Source: JAXGMQ01 sp040768585
GTDB lineage: Bacteria > Caldisericota > Caldisericia > JAAYUI01
Assembly (NCBI GenBank): GCA_040768585.1
Contig: JAXGMQ010000001.1
Coordinates: 124,001-188,000, forward strand
DNA: 64,000 bases
Direction of reading: 5' to 3'
In this document: one piece after another, positions 47,134 through 55,764 of the stretch
Numbering within the stretch: the stretch's first letter is position 1
How the letters are laid out: the number at the start of each line of letters is the position of its first letter
Position numbers and translations under genes: made by a program
Notes under the pieces: model-generated
Database searches by the model: none
Seen by the model: only the letters and a program-made list of their open reading frames with translations
What the model was told of the DNA's origin: nothing

Positions 47134-49773
47134 CTACGCTCTCTTCTCTTTGATGGCTGCTTGTGCTGCCGCGAGTCTTGCAATCGGTACCCTGAACGGG
47201 GAGCAAGAGACGTAATCAAGTCCAACCCTATGGCAGAACTCAACGCTCATCGGCTCTCCACCATGCTCACCACAGATTCCGCATTTTAAACCATTCCTGG
47301 TTGAACGACCCTTTTTGACAGCCATCTCTACAAGCTGCCCTGCACCCGTCTGGTCTAGAACCTGGAAGGGATCATAGTCAAAGATGCCAAGTTCAACATA
47401 CTCCGGGATAAACTTACCAGCGTCGTCTCTGCTGAAACCAAATGTCATCTGAGTCAGGTCGTTTGTGCCAAAGCTGAAGAACTCAGCCTCTTGTGCGACC
47501 TGGTCAGCAGTGAGGGCGGCTCTTGGGATTTCAATCATAGTTCCAACAAGGAAGTCAACTTTCGCACCCATCTCAGCGAACACACTCTCAGCGGTCTCCA
47601 TAACAATAACCTTCTGGTTGGCGAGCTCACGAACATTTCCAACGAGCGGGATCATTATTTCTGGGAAGACCTTTTTGCCGTTTTTGGTGAGTTCAACTGC
47701 CGCCTCAAGAATTGCCCTTGCCTGCATTCTAGTGATTTCCGGATAGGTGATTCCAAGTCTGCAGCCTCTATGACCAAGCATTGGGTTGACTTCGTGGAGC
47801 GAGTTTATTTTATCTTTGAGTTTGTCGACCGAGATATTCATCGCTTTTGCAAGCTCAACAATCTCTTCCTCTTCCTTTGGAAGGAACTCATGAAGTGGTG
47901 GATCAAGTGTTCTGATTGTGACGTGATTGCCCTCCATCGCCTCAAGGATTCCGAGGAAATCCTGTCTTTGCATCGGGAGGAGCTTCTCGAGCGCTTTCTC
48001 TCTGGCTTCCTTTGTTTCGGCAAGAATCATCTGGCGCATCGCAAAGATTCTGTCCGTTGCAAAGAACATGTGCTCAGTTCTGCAAAGACCGATTCCTCTC
48101 GCACCAAAATCATATGCAACCTTGGCGTCATGTGGTGTATCGGCATTTGTGCGGACACCGAGTCTTCTTGTCTCATCAGCCCAGGTCATGAACTCAGCAA
48201 ACTCACCTGAAAGCTCAGCTTTTGTGGTTTCAAGTTTTGTGAGGAATACTTCGCCGGTCGAACCATCAAGAGAAATCCAGTCGCCCTCTTTGACCACTTT
48301 ATCAGAAATCTCAAATTGTTTGTTGATCTCATCAACTACAACTGCGCCGCACCCGACAACGCAACATTTGCCCATGCCACGACCAACAACGGCAGCGTGA
48401 CTTGTCATACCACCGGTTGAGGTGAGGACACCGTTTGCCTTTGCCATACCCATGACATCCTCTGGGGATGTCTCAGTTCTGACAAGGATTACCTTCTTAC
48501 CCTCATCCGCCCACTTTGTGGCATCGTCTGCTGTGAAGACTGCCTGTCCAACAGCGGCGCCCGGAGATGCCGGCAAACCCTTGGCAGCCACAACAGCTGA
48601 TTTTTTGGCTGCTGGGTCAAGCCTTGGGTGAAGGAGCTGGTCGAGATCGTTGGGGTTGACTCTAAGAAGAGCATCTTCTTTTGTGATGATGTTCTCTTTC
48701 ACAAGCTCGACAGCGATTCGAACTGCTGCTTGTGCTGTGCGTTTACCCACTCTTGTCTGCAGAAGGTAGAGCTTCCCGTCTTCAATTGTGAACTCGATGT
48801 CCTGCATGTCCTTGTAGTGACCCTCAAGTTTGTCAAAGGCGTCGGTAAGCTGTTTGTAAACGGCTGGCATCTCCTGCTCGAGTTTTGCAATTGGTGATGG
48901 AGTGCGAATTCCAGCAACAACATCCTCACCCTGGGCATTAACAAGGTATTCGCCGTAGTAGATGTTTTCGCCTGTCGATGGATCACGGGTGAAAGCAACG
49001 CCTGTGCCTGAGTTGTTGCCAGTGTTGCCAAACACCATGGTCTGAACGTTTACCGCTGTTCCTCGGAGGCCTCGGATATCATTTAACTTTCTGTAGTCAT
49101 TCGCGCGTGGATTGTTCCAGGAGCGCATTACAGCCTCAATGGCAGCGAAGAGCTGGTCTTTTGGATCCTGTGGGAATGGCTTTCCAGTCTCCTTCTGTAC
49201 GATCTTTTTATACTCCTCAATTAATGCTTTGAGTTGGTCTGCTGTGAGGTCCTGGTCTGTAACTGCGCCTGCATTTTTCTTGGCTGAAACGAGGGCATGC
49301 TCAAACAGGTCATGATTAACCTCAAGAACAACGTTTGAGAACATCTGGATAAGACGTCTATAGCAATCATAAGCAAATCTCTCGTCGCCTGTTTTCTTTG
49401 AAAAACCCTCAGCCGCTGTGTCATTCATGCCAAGGTTTAATATTGTGTCCATCATTCCTGGCATCGAGACGGCTGCTCCTGAACGAACTGAGACCAGAAG
49501 AGGGTTCGTGTTATCTCCGAACTTCTTACCTGTCTCCTTCTCAACGAGAGCGATATTGTCCATAACACTCTTCTTGAAATCCTCTGGAAGCGATTTGTTC
49601 CACTGACCATAATAGTATTCACATGCGTATGTTACGATTGTAAAGCCGGGGGGGACTGGCATCCCAATCTTTGTCATGTTCGACAAACCCGCACCTTTAC
49701 CACCGAGAATCTGCTTTGCATCTTTTTCTGGGACTTCTTTTGCTGAGATAAAGTCGTAGACTAACCTTTCCAT
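47134..49773 (-). CDS. ppdK: Pyruvate, phosphate dikinase
   Basis: PPDK interconverts pyruvate, ATP and phosphate with PEP, AMP and PPi, and links glycolysis and gluconeogenesis. With start ATG 49773 it has 879 aa, the family length. The ATP-grasp domain opens with GGKGAGLSNMTKIGMPVPPGF; the swivelling phosphohistidine domain holds GGMTSHAAVVGRGMGK; the PEP-binding TIM barrel ends with LKCGICGEHGGEP, which carries the catalytic Cys. GGAGAG is 6 nt before the chosen ATG, while two upstream in-frame ATGs (49791, 49839) lack ribosome sites. It diverges from rpmH and starts the ppdK-dnaG-rpoD-pcrA series. Confidence 0.97.
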   Translation of the reverse strand: MERLVYDFISAKEVPEKDAKQILGGKGAGLSNMTKIGMPVPPGFTIVTYACEYYYGQWNKSLPEDFKKSVMDNIALVEKETGKKFGDNTNPLLVSVRSGAAVSMPGMMDTILNLGMNDTAAEGFSKKTGDERFAYDCYRRLIQMFSNVVLEVNHDLFEHALVSAKKNAGAVTDQDLTADQLKALIEEYKKIVQKETGKPFPQDPKDQLFAAIEAVMRSWNNPRANDYRKLNDIRGLRGTAVNVQTMVFGNTGNNSGTGVAFTRDPSTGENIYYGEYLVNAQGEDVVAGIRTPSPIAKLEQEMPAVYKQLTDAFDKLEGHYKDMQDIEFTIEDGKLYLLQTRVGKRTAQAAVRIAVELVKENIITKEDALLRVNPNDLDQLLHPRLDPAAKKSAVVAAKGLPASPGAAVGQAVFTADDATKWADEGKKVILVRTETSPEDVMGMAKANGVLTSTGGMTSHAAVVGRGMGKCCVVGCGAVVVDEINKQFEISDKVVKEGDWISLDGSTGEVFLTKLETTKAELSGEFAEFMTWADETRRLGVRTNADTPHDAKVAYDFGARGIGLCRTEHMFFATDRIFAMRQMILAETKEAREKALEKLLPMQRQDFLGILEAMEGNHVTIRTLDPPLHEFLPKEEEEIVELAKAMNISVDKLKDKINSLHEVNPMLGHRGCRLGITYPEITRMQARAILEAAVELTKNGKKVFPEIMIPLVGNVRELANQKVIVMETAESVFAEMGAKVDFLVGTMIEIPRAALTADQVAQEAEFFSFGTNDLTQMTFGFSRDDAGKFIPEYVELGIFDYDPFQVLDQTGAGQLVEMAVKKGRSTRNGLKCGICGEHGGEPMSVEFCHRVGLDYVSCSPFRVPIARLAAAQAAIKEKRA

Positions 49774-49867
49774 ATCACTCTCCGTTTTCATTTTTTCACG
49801 TTGATACCAATACAATTGCCTAAATAGCAAAATTGTCAATAAAAAATGTCCCTGCGACCACCTTTTC

Positions 49868-49897
49868 TTGACACAACAGTGTTCTGTTTGCTAAAAT
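49868..49897 (+). promoter_or_regulatory. Promoter of the rpmH-rnpA operon
   Basis: TTGACA (49868-49873), 18 bp and TAAAAT (49892-49897) stand about 29 nt before the rpmH ATG, which has GGAGG at 49915-49919. Confidence 0.8.
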
Positions 49898-49925
49898 GGC
49901 ACGACTTGATTAATGGAGGATATAC

Positions 49926-50066
49926 ATGCGTACAACAATGAGACCACACAATCGCAAACGACTTCGCACCTCAGGTTTTAGAGCAAGAATGCGTACAAGA
50001 GGCGGTAGAGAGGTTCTTTCGAGAAGAAGAGCCAAGGGTCGCCACAAAATCTCGATCAGCGGTTGA
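49926..50066 (+). CDS. rpmH: 50S ribosomal protein L34
   Basis: The 46-aa, highly basic protein reads MRTTMRPHNRKRLRTSGFRA at its start and continues with RMRTRGGREVLSRRRAKGR, a clear match to L34. It lies immediately before rnpA in the order conserved near bacterial replication origins. GGAGG is 6 nt upstream. The protein has a two-residue longer N-terminus than the usual MKRT-type start. No dnaA is seen on the other side; ppdK is there instead, so this is not the dnaA-linked arrangement. Confidence 0.97.
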   Translation: MRTTMRPHNRKRLRTSGFRARMRTRGGREVLSRRRAKGRHKISISG

Positions 50067-50116
50067 TAAACGGTTATATCGGTTGACATCGCTAAAAGAG
50101 CCAGAAGGAATAACGT

Positions 50117-50446
50117 ATGAAACTGCCACCTCGGCTTCGAGCAAGGCAGGTGAGCCGTCTTTTTACCAACGGAAAGTCACACAGCCGGAGACATCTCCGA
50201 GTGGTCTGGACAGAAGGCAATCGGGAGACGGCTGTGTCGTACCTGTCACCGATGTGGATTGGATCGGCAGTTTCAAGAAACAGAATGAGAAGGATGCTCA
50301 GAGAGGCATTTATCAAAGCAGATGCCCAAGTAGGGCAGAGCATACACTTGGCGATACTCCCACGCAACACCGCTGTGGGAGCGCCGCTGTTGGAGCTTTC
50401 GCAAGACCTGAGGGATTTAATTTCAAAGGTTTGCTCAAAAAAATAG
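50117..50446 (+). CDS. rnpA: Ribonuclease P protein component
   Basis: RnpA is the protein cofactor of RNase P, which matures the tRNA 5' ends. The 109-aa basic protein has the RnpA core, including the RNR signature SRNRMRRMLREAF (about 54-66) and a conserved F-T-N-G-K near the N-terminus. AAGGA lies 7 nt before ATG 50117. Its last 16 nt overlap the predicted yidD start in another frame. Confidence 0.93.
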   Translation: MKLPPRLRARQVSRLFTNGKSHSRRHLRVVWTEGNRETAVSYLSPMWIGSAVSRNRMRRMLREAFIKADAQVGQSIHLAILPRNTAVGAPLLELSQDLRDLISKVCSKK

Positions 50447-50655
50447 TCTCATTCCCTTTTCTGGCTCTTATCTGGATTTACAGAAATTTCGTTTCCCCAC
50501 TGTTTCCCTCATCTTGTATTTATACCCCAACCTGTTCAAAATACTCCTTTGAGGCCATTTCAAAATATGGTCCAATAAAGGGGATTTGGCTCTCAATCAA
50601 GCGCATAATTAGATGCAGACCCGGCATGCCCGGAGGGTATGATCCGGTACCATGA
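50431..50655 (+). CDS. yidD: Membrane protein insertion efficiency factor YidD
   Basis: YidD is a small membrane-associated protein that helps YidC-dependent insertion. The conserved core is complete: an amphipathic N-terminal helix, then FPSSCIYTPTCSKYSFEAI, YGPIKGIWLSIKRIIRC and PGGYDPVP. A much longer open frame begins at 50083 but runs antiparallel-like through rnpA in a wrong frame; TTG 50431 gives 74 aa, the family length. It overlaps rnpA by 16 nt and has only AAAGG very near, so coupling to rnpA is likely. Confidence 0.85.
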   Translation: MLKKIVSFPFLALIWIYRNFVSPLFPSSCIYTPTCSKYSFEAISKYGPIKGIWLSIKRIIRCRPGMPGGYDPVP

Positions 50656-50722
50656 TATAAACAATATGTGAACTGTTGTTTCTAAGATTACTGATTCAAC
50701 ACGTTCATTAGGAGGATATGTA

Positions 50723-52285
50723 ATGCGACTCAAGAAAGCATTATCCGTTGCGCTTCTCTGCGCTTTTGTCATTTCGTTGGCTCTTTCAGTGACACCCGTT
50801 GCAGCCTCACATACCGCAATTGATGTTACAGCCGAGGGTTACATAATCGCCGGTGGTGGCACGGCACCGTTCAATGTGGCAATCACCAACAACGGGAATG
50901 AAAAGGTAGACAATGTTCAAGTAACCATCCAATCAATCGGCGGAAAAGCTCTTGACCAGATGGGAATTGACGTCACTTCCAACCCCATTAGCATCACAGA
51001 CATAGAGGCAACAAAGACGAAAAGGAAGTCGTTTGTCATTAAAGCCTCCAAAAACGCTGAGATTGGTGAGCACATAGTCGAACTTTCAGTCCTGGCGAAT
51101 GGAACCAGGTTCGAGACAACCGGCAAACTCTACATTGAGGAAAGCGAATATGTTGAGTCTGACATCAACATTGGTATCAAGTCCTCAGCAGGCGCTGCGC
51201 CAAACCAGAACATCGTTCTCAGAGTTGAGATTGAGAATCCAGCCAGCTCATCACAGAGTCTTGAACATGTTAGTTTGGAACTCGTTGGAATTGCTTCCGA
51301 CCCAGATTACACAGACCTTAAACCTGTCACATCCCTCACAGCAGAAGAGGCTGAGTCGAATCACTTCTTCAGATACGCTTACATCGGTGAGGTTGAGGAA
51401 CCTTTGATTCTGAAGTTAGAAAAAGATATTGAACCAGGTGATACAGAAACAATCCAGATTCAGCTTGCGACAGGCAAAGACCTTGATCTTGGCATCTATT
51501 ATCCTGTTTATAATGTCACCTTTGATACAACCGACTCAGATATGCAGACGATTGAAGTGAGAAACGCCGAGGACAACAGGATTGAAATCAGCGAATCCAC
51601 AATGTTTATTATCTTCAATAAACCATTCCAGTGGTTCCTTGATATGCTCAAAGACACTGTCGGGTTTGGCAATTATGGTCTTGCCATCATCATCCTCGGA
51701 ATCTTGCTTAAGATTATTCTTATCCCGCTTACAAACATTCAATTCAACAGCATGAGAAACACAGCTAAAATCCAACCTCTCATCAAGAAACTTAACGAAA
51801 AATATCCTGGCAAAGAGAATGCCCAGAAACGCCAGGAAGAGACGATGAAGATATACAAGGAAAACAACGTCAACATGTTTGGTGGCTGTCTTCCTATGCT
51901 CGTTCAACTCCCAATCATCATCGCACTCTACAACGCAATCAGCGGTTATGCTCCTTTCAACTACGCAAGCTTCCTCTGGCTCCCATCACTTGGCGCTCCA
52001 GACCCAGTCTTTATCATGCCAGTTCTCATGGCTGCATCCACCTGGTTCCAGCAGAAGGTGTCTGCGATGCCAGGACAAGAGCAGAACATGGCGATGCAGA
52101 TTATCATGCCTCTGTTCCTTGGATATATCGCCCTTCAATTCCCATCTGCCCTCACCATATACTGGGTGACCTTCACTCTTGCATCGATTATCCACCAGAT
52201 GATCTTCAACAAAAAAACATTTGGGGAGTACATAATCAAGATCGCAAAACCAACTCCAAAGACAGTTGATTCCAAGGAAAAGTAG
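50723..52285 (+). CDS. yidC: YidC/Oxa1 membrane protein insertase with Ig-like extracytoplasmic domain
   Basis: The 520-aa protein starts with a signal-anchor helix (about 5-28). Two Ig-like beta-sandwich repeats of the NEW3/CARDB kind follow (about 30-270: PFNVAITNNGNEKVDNVQVTI, NQNIVLRVEIENPASSSQS). The YidC/Oxa1 core (about 290-510) has the five usual helices, with the basic cytoplasmic loop IQPLIKKLNEKY and the conserved GGCLPMLVQLPI. YidC inserts and folds membrane proteins. The P1-like position occupied by unrelated Ig folds is unusual. AGGAGG precedes ATG; the jag gene follows 6 nt downstream. Confidence 0.92.
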   Translation: MRLKKALSVALLCAFVISLALSVTPVAASHTAIDVTAEGYIIAGGGTAPFNVAITNNGNEKVDNVQVTIQSIGGKALDQMGIDVTSNPISITDIEATKTKRKSFVIKASKNAEIGEHIVELSVLANGTRFETTGKLYIEESEYVESDINIGIKSSAGAAPNQNIVLRVEIENPASSSQSLEHVSLELVGIASDPDYTDLKPVTSLTAEEAESNHFFRYAYIGEVEEPLILKLEKDIEPGDTETIQIQLATGKDLDLGIYYPVYNVTFDTTDSDMQTIEVRNAEDNRIEISESTMFIIFNKPFQWFLDMLKDTVGFGNYGLAIIILGILLKIILIPLTNIQFNSMRNTAKIQPLIKKLNEKYPGKENAQKRQEETMKIYKENNVNMFGGCLPMLVQLPIIIALYNAISGYAPFNYASFLWLPSLGAPDPVFIMPVLMAASTWFQQKVSAMPGQEQNMAMQIIMPLFLGYIALQFPSALTIYWVTFTLASIIHQMIFNKKTFGEYIIKIAKPTPKTVDSKEK

Positions 52286-52291
52286 AAGACA

Positions 52292-52774
52292 ATGGCAAAC
52301 TCATATCGCTCTAGACAGCAGGAAACACAGGCAAAGGAAATCCTCTCAAAGTTTCTCCCTGAGCTTTTCCAGAAGATGGGTGAGGACATTCATATCAGAA
52401 TGCACCACGATATCGACACACTCTTTCTTTCAGTTGATATGGAAGAACCTGCTGTTTTCATCGGCAAATCTGGTGAGTGTCTTGCAGCACTGCAATATCT
52501 CGTAAATATGATTCTTCAACAGAAGGGTCTCAATCAGGTCAGAATCACACTCGATATTGGCGGATACAAACGACGCCAGATTGACATCCTGAGAAATATC
52601 GCCCAAAACGCAGCCCTCAAGGTAAAGCGCTACGGCAGACCTGTTGAGCTTCAGCCAATGTCAGCATTCGCAAGACGCATCATCCACACAACTCTCAAAG
52701 ATAACCCCTATGTCATCACACACTCAATCGATGAGGAACCACAGCGAAGGATAATAGTCGATATTAAGAGCTGA
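52292..52774 (+). CDS. jag: Jag/KhpB family RNA-binding protein
   Basis: The 160-aa protein has a KH domain with a GxxG-type loop (IGKSGECLAALQYLVN, about 60-75) and an R3H domain near the C-terminus (AFARRIIHTTLKD, about 124-136). It lacks the N-terminal Jag_N domain present in many Firmicute homologues, so it is the short type. It sits in its usual place between yidC and mnmE, with tight spacing. KhpB-type proteins bind RNA and influence cell elongation in Firmicutes. Confidence 0.93.
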   Translation: MANSYRSRQQETQAKEILSKFLPELFQKMGEDIHIRMHHDIDTLFLSVDMEEPAVFIGKSGECLAALQYLVNMILQQKGLNQVRITLDIGGYKRRQIDILRNIAQNAALKVKRYGRPVELQPMSAFARRIIHTTLKDNPYVITHSIDEEPQRRIIVDIKS

Positions 52775-52779
52775 TATTT

Positions 52780-53994
52780 ATGGATACAATTGTTTCCCCA
52801 GCCACAGCATTAGTTCCCCAAGCTGTGGGCATCGTGAGACTCTCTGGTGAGAGGTCTCACGAGATAGCAAAGAAGATGATTAACCCACCCAGGCTTCCTG
52901 AGCCTGGGTGTTTTGCATTTCGGCAGATTATCAATCCATTAGACAAATCCATAATCGACGAGGGATTGGTGTTATGTTTCCAAAAACCTCATTCTTTTAC
53001 TGGAGAGGATTCAATCGAGTTCCAGGTTCACGGTAGCCCCGCTGTGCTTGATATGATAACAAATATCGCCGTTTCACTTGGCGCTCGGAAAGCCAACCCA
53101 GGAGAGTTTTCCTATAGGGCATTCCTTTTTGGCAAATCATCTCTTCCCCATCTTGAGCTGGCAAACGCGCTTGCGAATATGTCCAATCTCAATCAAATGG
53201 GATTGGGTGTATTTCTTGCAACAGCCAGAAAAGAACTTGAGGAGATTTATTCATCAATCGAAGCTGCTATTAGCTTCCCCGATGATGTTTCGGATAACAA
53301 CTCTTTCAAAACCGGACTAAACGAGCTTCTTGAGAAATTGATTTCTGTTCGCGAATCCTGCCAAATTGGAGATCTGCCAAAGGTCATTATCGCTGGCCCA
53401 CCCAACGCTGGAAAATCGACACTATTTAATCACTTGATGGGATTCAACCGAATGGTCGTGTCGAGTAAGCCGGGGACAACGAGGGATTATGTGTCTTCCA
53501 ATGTAAGGCTATTTGACGCCAACGTAACACTGATTGATAGTCCGGGACTTGATGACGATTCAGACGACAGCGGACAACAACTGACAAAAACCCTCATTGA
53601 TTCAGCTGACCTCATCATTTGGCTGGACCCGGAGGCATCTACAAATGTGTCTATCGAGAAGAATGCCATCCTGGTGCAATCAAAATCTGATACCAGGCGC
53701 ATCGACGACTCAAAATGGATGCAGCTCTCTACTCACAAAAAATATGGAATCGACCAATTGATTGAAAAAATAAAGGATCATCTCCCAAAGAAAGACTACA
53801 TCGCAACAACAAGACAGACTGACATTTTAAAGAAAATGATAAATAGTCTCAAAAGGGCATTGTGTGCCCCCTCTGTTGATATGTTATCCTTCGACATCAG
53901 AGAATGCCTAACGCTCATGTCCGAACTTGATGGGATTGGTGTGACGGAAGCCAACCTTGAGAGGATATTCTCAACATTTTGTATAGGGAAATAA
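52780..53994 (+). CDS. mnmE: tRNA modification GTPase MnmE (divergent, short)
   Basis: MnmE with MnmG modifies wobble uridines of tRNAs to cmnm5U. This product is 404 aa against about 450 usual. The N-terminal THF-binding domain (AVGIVRLSGERS, SFTGEDSIEFQVHGSP, NPGEFSYRAFLFGK) is recognisable but degenerate. The G domain has GPPNAGKST, GTTRDYV and DSPGLDDD, but the NKxD motif reads SKSD. The C-terminal CIGK, essential in the family, is intact. Shortening is mainly in the helical domain. mnmG is not adjacent. I think it is functional but fast-evolving. Confidence 0.88.
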   Translation: MDTIVSPATALVPQAVGIVRLSGERSHEIAKKMINPPRLPEPGCFAFRQIINPLDKSIIDEGLVLCFQKPHSFTGEDSIEFQVHGSPAVLDMITNIAVSLGARKANPGEFSYRAFLFGKSSLPHLELANALANMSNLNQMGLGVFLATARKELEEIYSSIEAAISFPDDVSDNNSFKTGLNELLEKLISVRESCQIGDLPKVIIAGPPNAGKSTLFNHLMGFNRMVVSSKPGTTRDYVSSNVRLFDANVTLIDSPGLDDDSDDSGQQLTKTLIDSADLIIWLDPEASTNVSIEKNAILVQSKSDTRRIDDSKWMQLSTHKKYGIDQLIEKIKDHLPKKDYIATTRQTDILKKMINSLKRALCAPSVDMLSFDIRECLTLMSELDGIGVTEANLERIFSTFCIGK

Positions 53995-54222
53995 GGTTCA
54001 ACAGTTTTATCAAGTAGGATTTTTAACGAACTTTTTTTGGGAAAACTAACTAAACCTACAAAATCATTTACTAATGAATAACAGCAATAATCTCGAGCAA
54101 GTCTTTCCAAAATGAGTCGAAGCTGAACTACATGTGCCCAAGAATAAAATACAAGAATCTGGTCATTCTCAACAATTCTGGTGGTATAAGTATCTTTCTA
54201 AATATGTTTCTAAGGATACTAC

Positions 54223-55236
54223 CTACATTGTTGATTTCATGTAAGTTCCACCAGGCAACTTCTTCACAAGCCCTTTAAGGTCAAGAATCGTCAGGATTGC
54301 GAGCACAGATTCTGCCGACAGATTCACTTTATGGCAGAGTTCGTCAACTGTAACGGGTGACTTACATTCAGAAATTATCAATTTCTCATCGTTTGTCAGA
54401 TTGTGGGTTGTCTGAACCGGTTTGAGATTCAATACCTCAAACAAATCAGCTGATGAATCGACGAGCATCGCGCCGTCCTTGATCAGTCTGTTGCACCCGG
54501 CAAAGCCAGCCATGCCAGGAAGCCCTGGGCAAGCAAGGACATCCCGTCCCAACTCCATCGCTCTTCTGGCAGTAATCAACGCACCTGACTTCTCTGGGGC
54601 TTCAACAACAAGAGTCGCTTTGGATAGTGCGGCTATTATCCTGTTTCTCCAAGGAAAAGACCACCTCTGTGCTGGGAAGTGGTGTGGAAACTCCGAAACA
54701 ATCGCTCCTTTTTCCTTGATGCGGATTGCAAACGCAGAACCCATTCTGGATTTCAACAAGTGATGCAATCCAGAACCAATAATAGCAATCGTTGTGCCAT
54801 TTGCATCAAGAGCACCCTCATGGGAAGACGAGTCAATCCCTTGAGCTAAGCCGGACACAATAGCAGCACCTGCTGTGGCAACTTCCTTTGCAAATGACCT
54901 GGCAACATGCATCCCTTGAGGACTCGCTTTTCTCGTGCCAACCATCGCCAAACAAGAAACAGGCGCCTGCAAAGATGAGACGTCACCATATATAAACAAT
55001 GAAAAAGGCGGGTCTTCCAACTCAAGGAGACCCGCCGGGTAACTAACATCATCCTGTGTGACAACAGTCACACCATCCCTATTCGTCTCTTCATCGGCTT
55101 GTTTTCGAGCTTTCTCAAGGGTGTCATTATCAAACTTAGACAGAACATAACCGACACTTTCCTGCTTGGCTTCTCCGCACAACGTTGGCTTTGACGCCGC
55201 CAGGCAGGAGAGAACTACCCAATCAAGCCTATCCAC
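54223..55236 (-). CDS. dprA: DNA-processing protein DprA (Smf)
   Basis: DprA loads RecA on incoming single-stranded DNA in natural transformation. The Rossmann-like core has MVGTRKASPQGM, IVSGLAQGIDSSSHEGAL, TIAIIGSG, EFPHHFPAQRWSFPWRNRIIAALS and a C-terminal winged-helix region. GTG 55236, 1 nt after the stop of the upstream small gene, gives 337 aa; the longer frame from 55311 would run back into that gene. It ends the operon of the redox cluster and converges with mnmE. Confidence 0.93.
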   Translation of the reverse strand: MDRLDWVVLSCLAASKPTLCGEAKQESVGYVLSKFDNDTLEKARKQADEETNRDGVTVVTQDDVSYPAGLLELEDPPFSLFIYGDVSSLQAPVSCLAMVGTRKASPQGMHVARSFAKEVATAGAAIVSGLAQGIDSSSHEGALDANGTTIAIIGSGLHHLLKSRMGSAFAIRIKEKGAIVSEFPHHFPAQRWSFPWRNRIIAALSKATLVVEAPEKSGALITARRAMELGRDVLACPGLPGMAGFAGCNRLIKDGAMLVDSSADLFEVLNLKPVQTTHNLTNDEKLIISECKSPVTVDELCHKVNLSAESVLAILTILDLKGLVKKLPGGTYMKSTM

Positions 55237-55237
55237 A

Positions 55238-55501
55238 CTACAGTTTCTTGTGATACGTCCAAGCGAGAGTTGCAAGTCCTGTGAACACAAGGAACGAACC
55301 AAATGCAACAACTACCCACTGCTGCCAAGGATTATATTTAAGCAGATACTTGAGGGAACCTGAGGCGCCAGCCAAGAGTTTATCAACTCTCTTTACTGCG
55401 AGAAGTCCGTCCCAGACCTCAAGACCTATCACAACCAACAAACACAATCCCGCAAGTGCGACAAGGAGAAGTATAACTGCTGTAGCTTTCTCGTTTTTCA
55501 T
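55238..55501 (-). CDS. Small membrane protein in the redox operon
   Basis: The 87-aa product has two hydrophobic helices (about 7-28 and 60-82) separated by a basic/polar loop. I recognise no family. It overlaps the next upstream small gene by 4 nt and is followed 1 nt later by dprA. Position just after the cytochrome b gene suggests a possible accessory subunit or assembly factor of the complex, but this rests on context only. Confidence 0.6.
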   Translation of the reverse strand: MKNEKATAVILLLVALAGLCLLVVIGLEVWDGLLAVKRVDKLLAGASGSLKYLLKYNPWQQWVVVAFGSFLVFTGLATLAWTYHKKL

Positions 55502-55755
55502 TTATCTCCTTTCGACAACCAAGCGTCAAACATTGCCACCCTCTTCTTAATGTTCCCTTTTGACTTCTCGACTGCATATATCCCAAACGAGAGAAGTGTC
55601 ATCGAGACGACAAACAGTAAACCCCAGATGAAAATCTGAAGATAGAACATTCCACCTAGCACCGCATAATCTCGAATCGTCGTCACAATCTGATGAATCG
55701 AGAGAATCAGCACAAGAAGCGACAGAAAGAAAAGGATGCTCCAGGTTGTCTTCAT
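55498..55755 (-). CDS. Small membrane protein in the redox operon
   Basis: The 85-aa product has two hydrophobic helices (about 4-24 and 36-62) and a basic C-terminal tail (KSKGNIKKR). It starts 9 nt after the cytochrome b gene and overlaps the next gene by 4 nt. No known domain is visible. Like its neighbour it may be a small subunit of the membrane complex, similar in size to the tiny helices of b6f complexes, but this is inferred from context. Confidence 0.6.
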   Translation of the reverse strand: MKTTWSILFFLSLLVLILSIHQIVTTIRDYAVLGGMFYLQIFIWGLLFVVSMTLLSFGIYAVEKSKGNIKKRVAMFDAWLSKGDK

Positions 55756-55764
55756 ACCTTGTTA

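Noticed and set aside
49774..49839. 22-residue upstream extension of ppdK
   Set aside because: The two upstream ATGs lack ribosome sites, while ATG 49773 has GGAGAG at 6 nt and matches the family N-terminus.
50083..50430. Long N-terminal extension of the yidD reading frame
   Set aside because: It is the shadow of rnpA; residues before the YidD core match nothing and contain no membrane or basic helix pattern of the family.
54170..54222. Possible terminator hairpin between mnmE and dprA (AGTATC...GATACT)
   Set aside because: The stem contains a G-T pair, the loop is long and no U-run follows in either direction.
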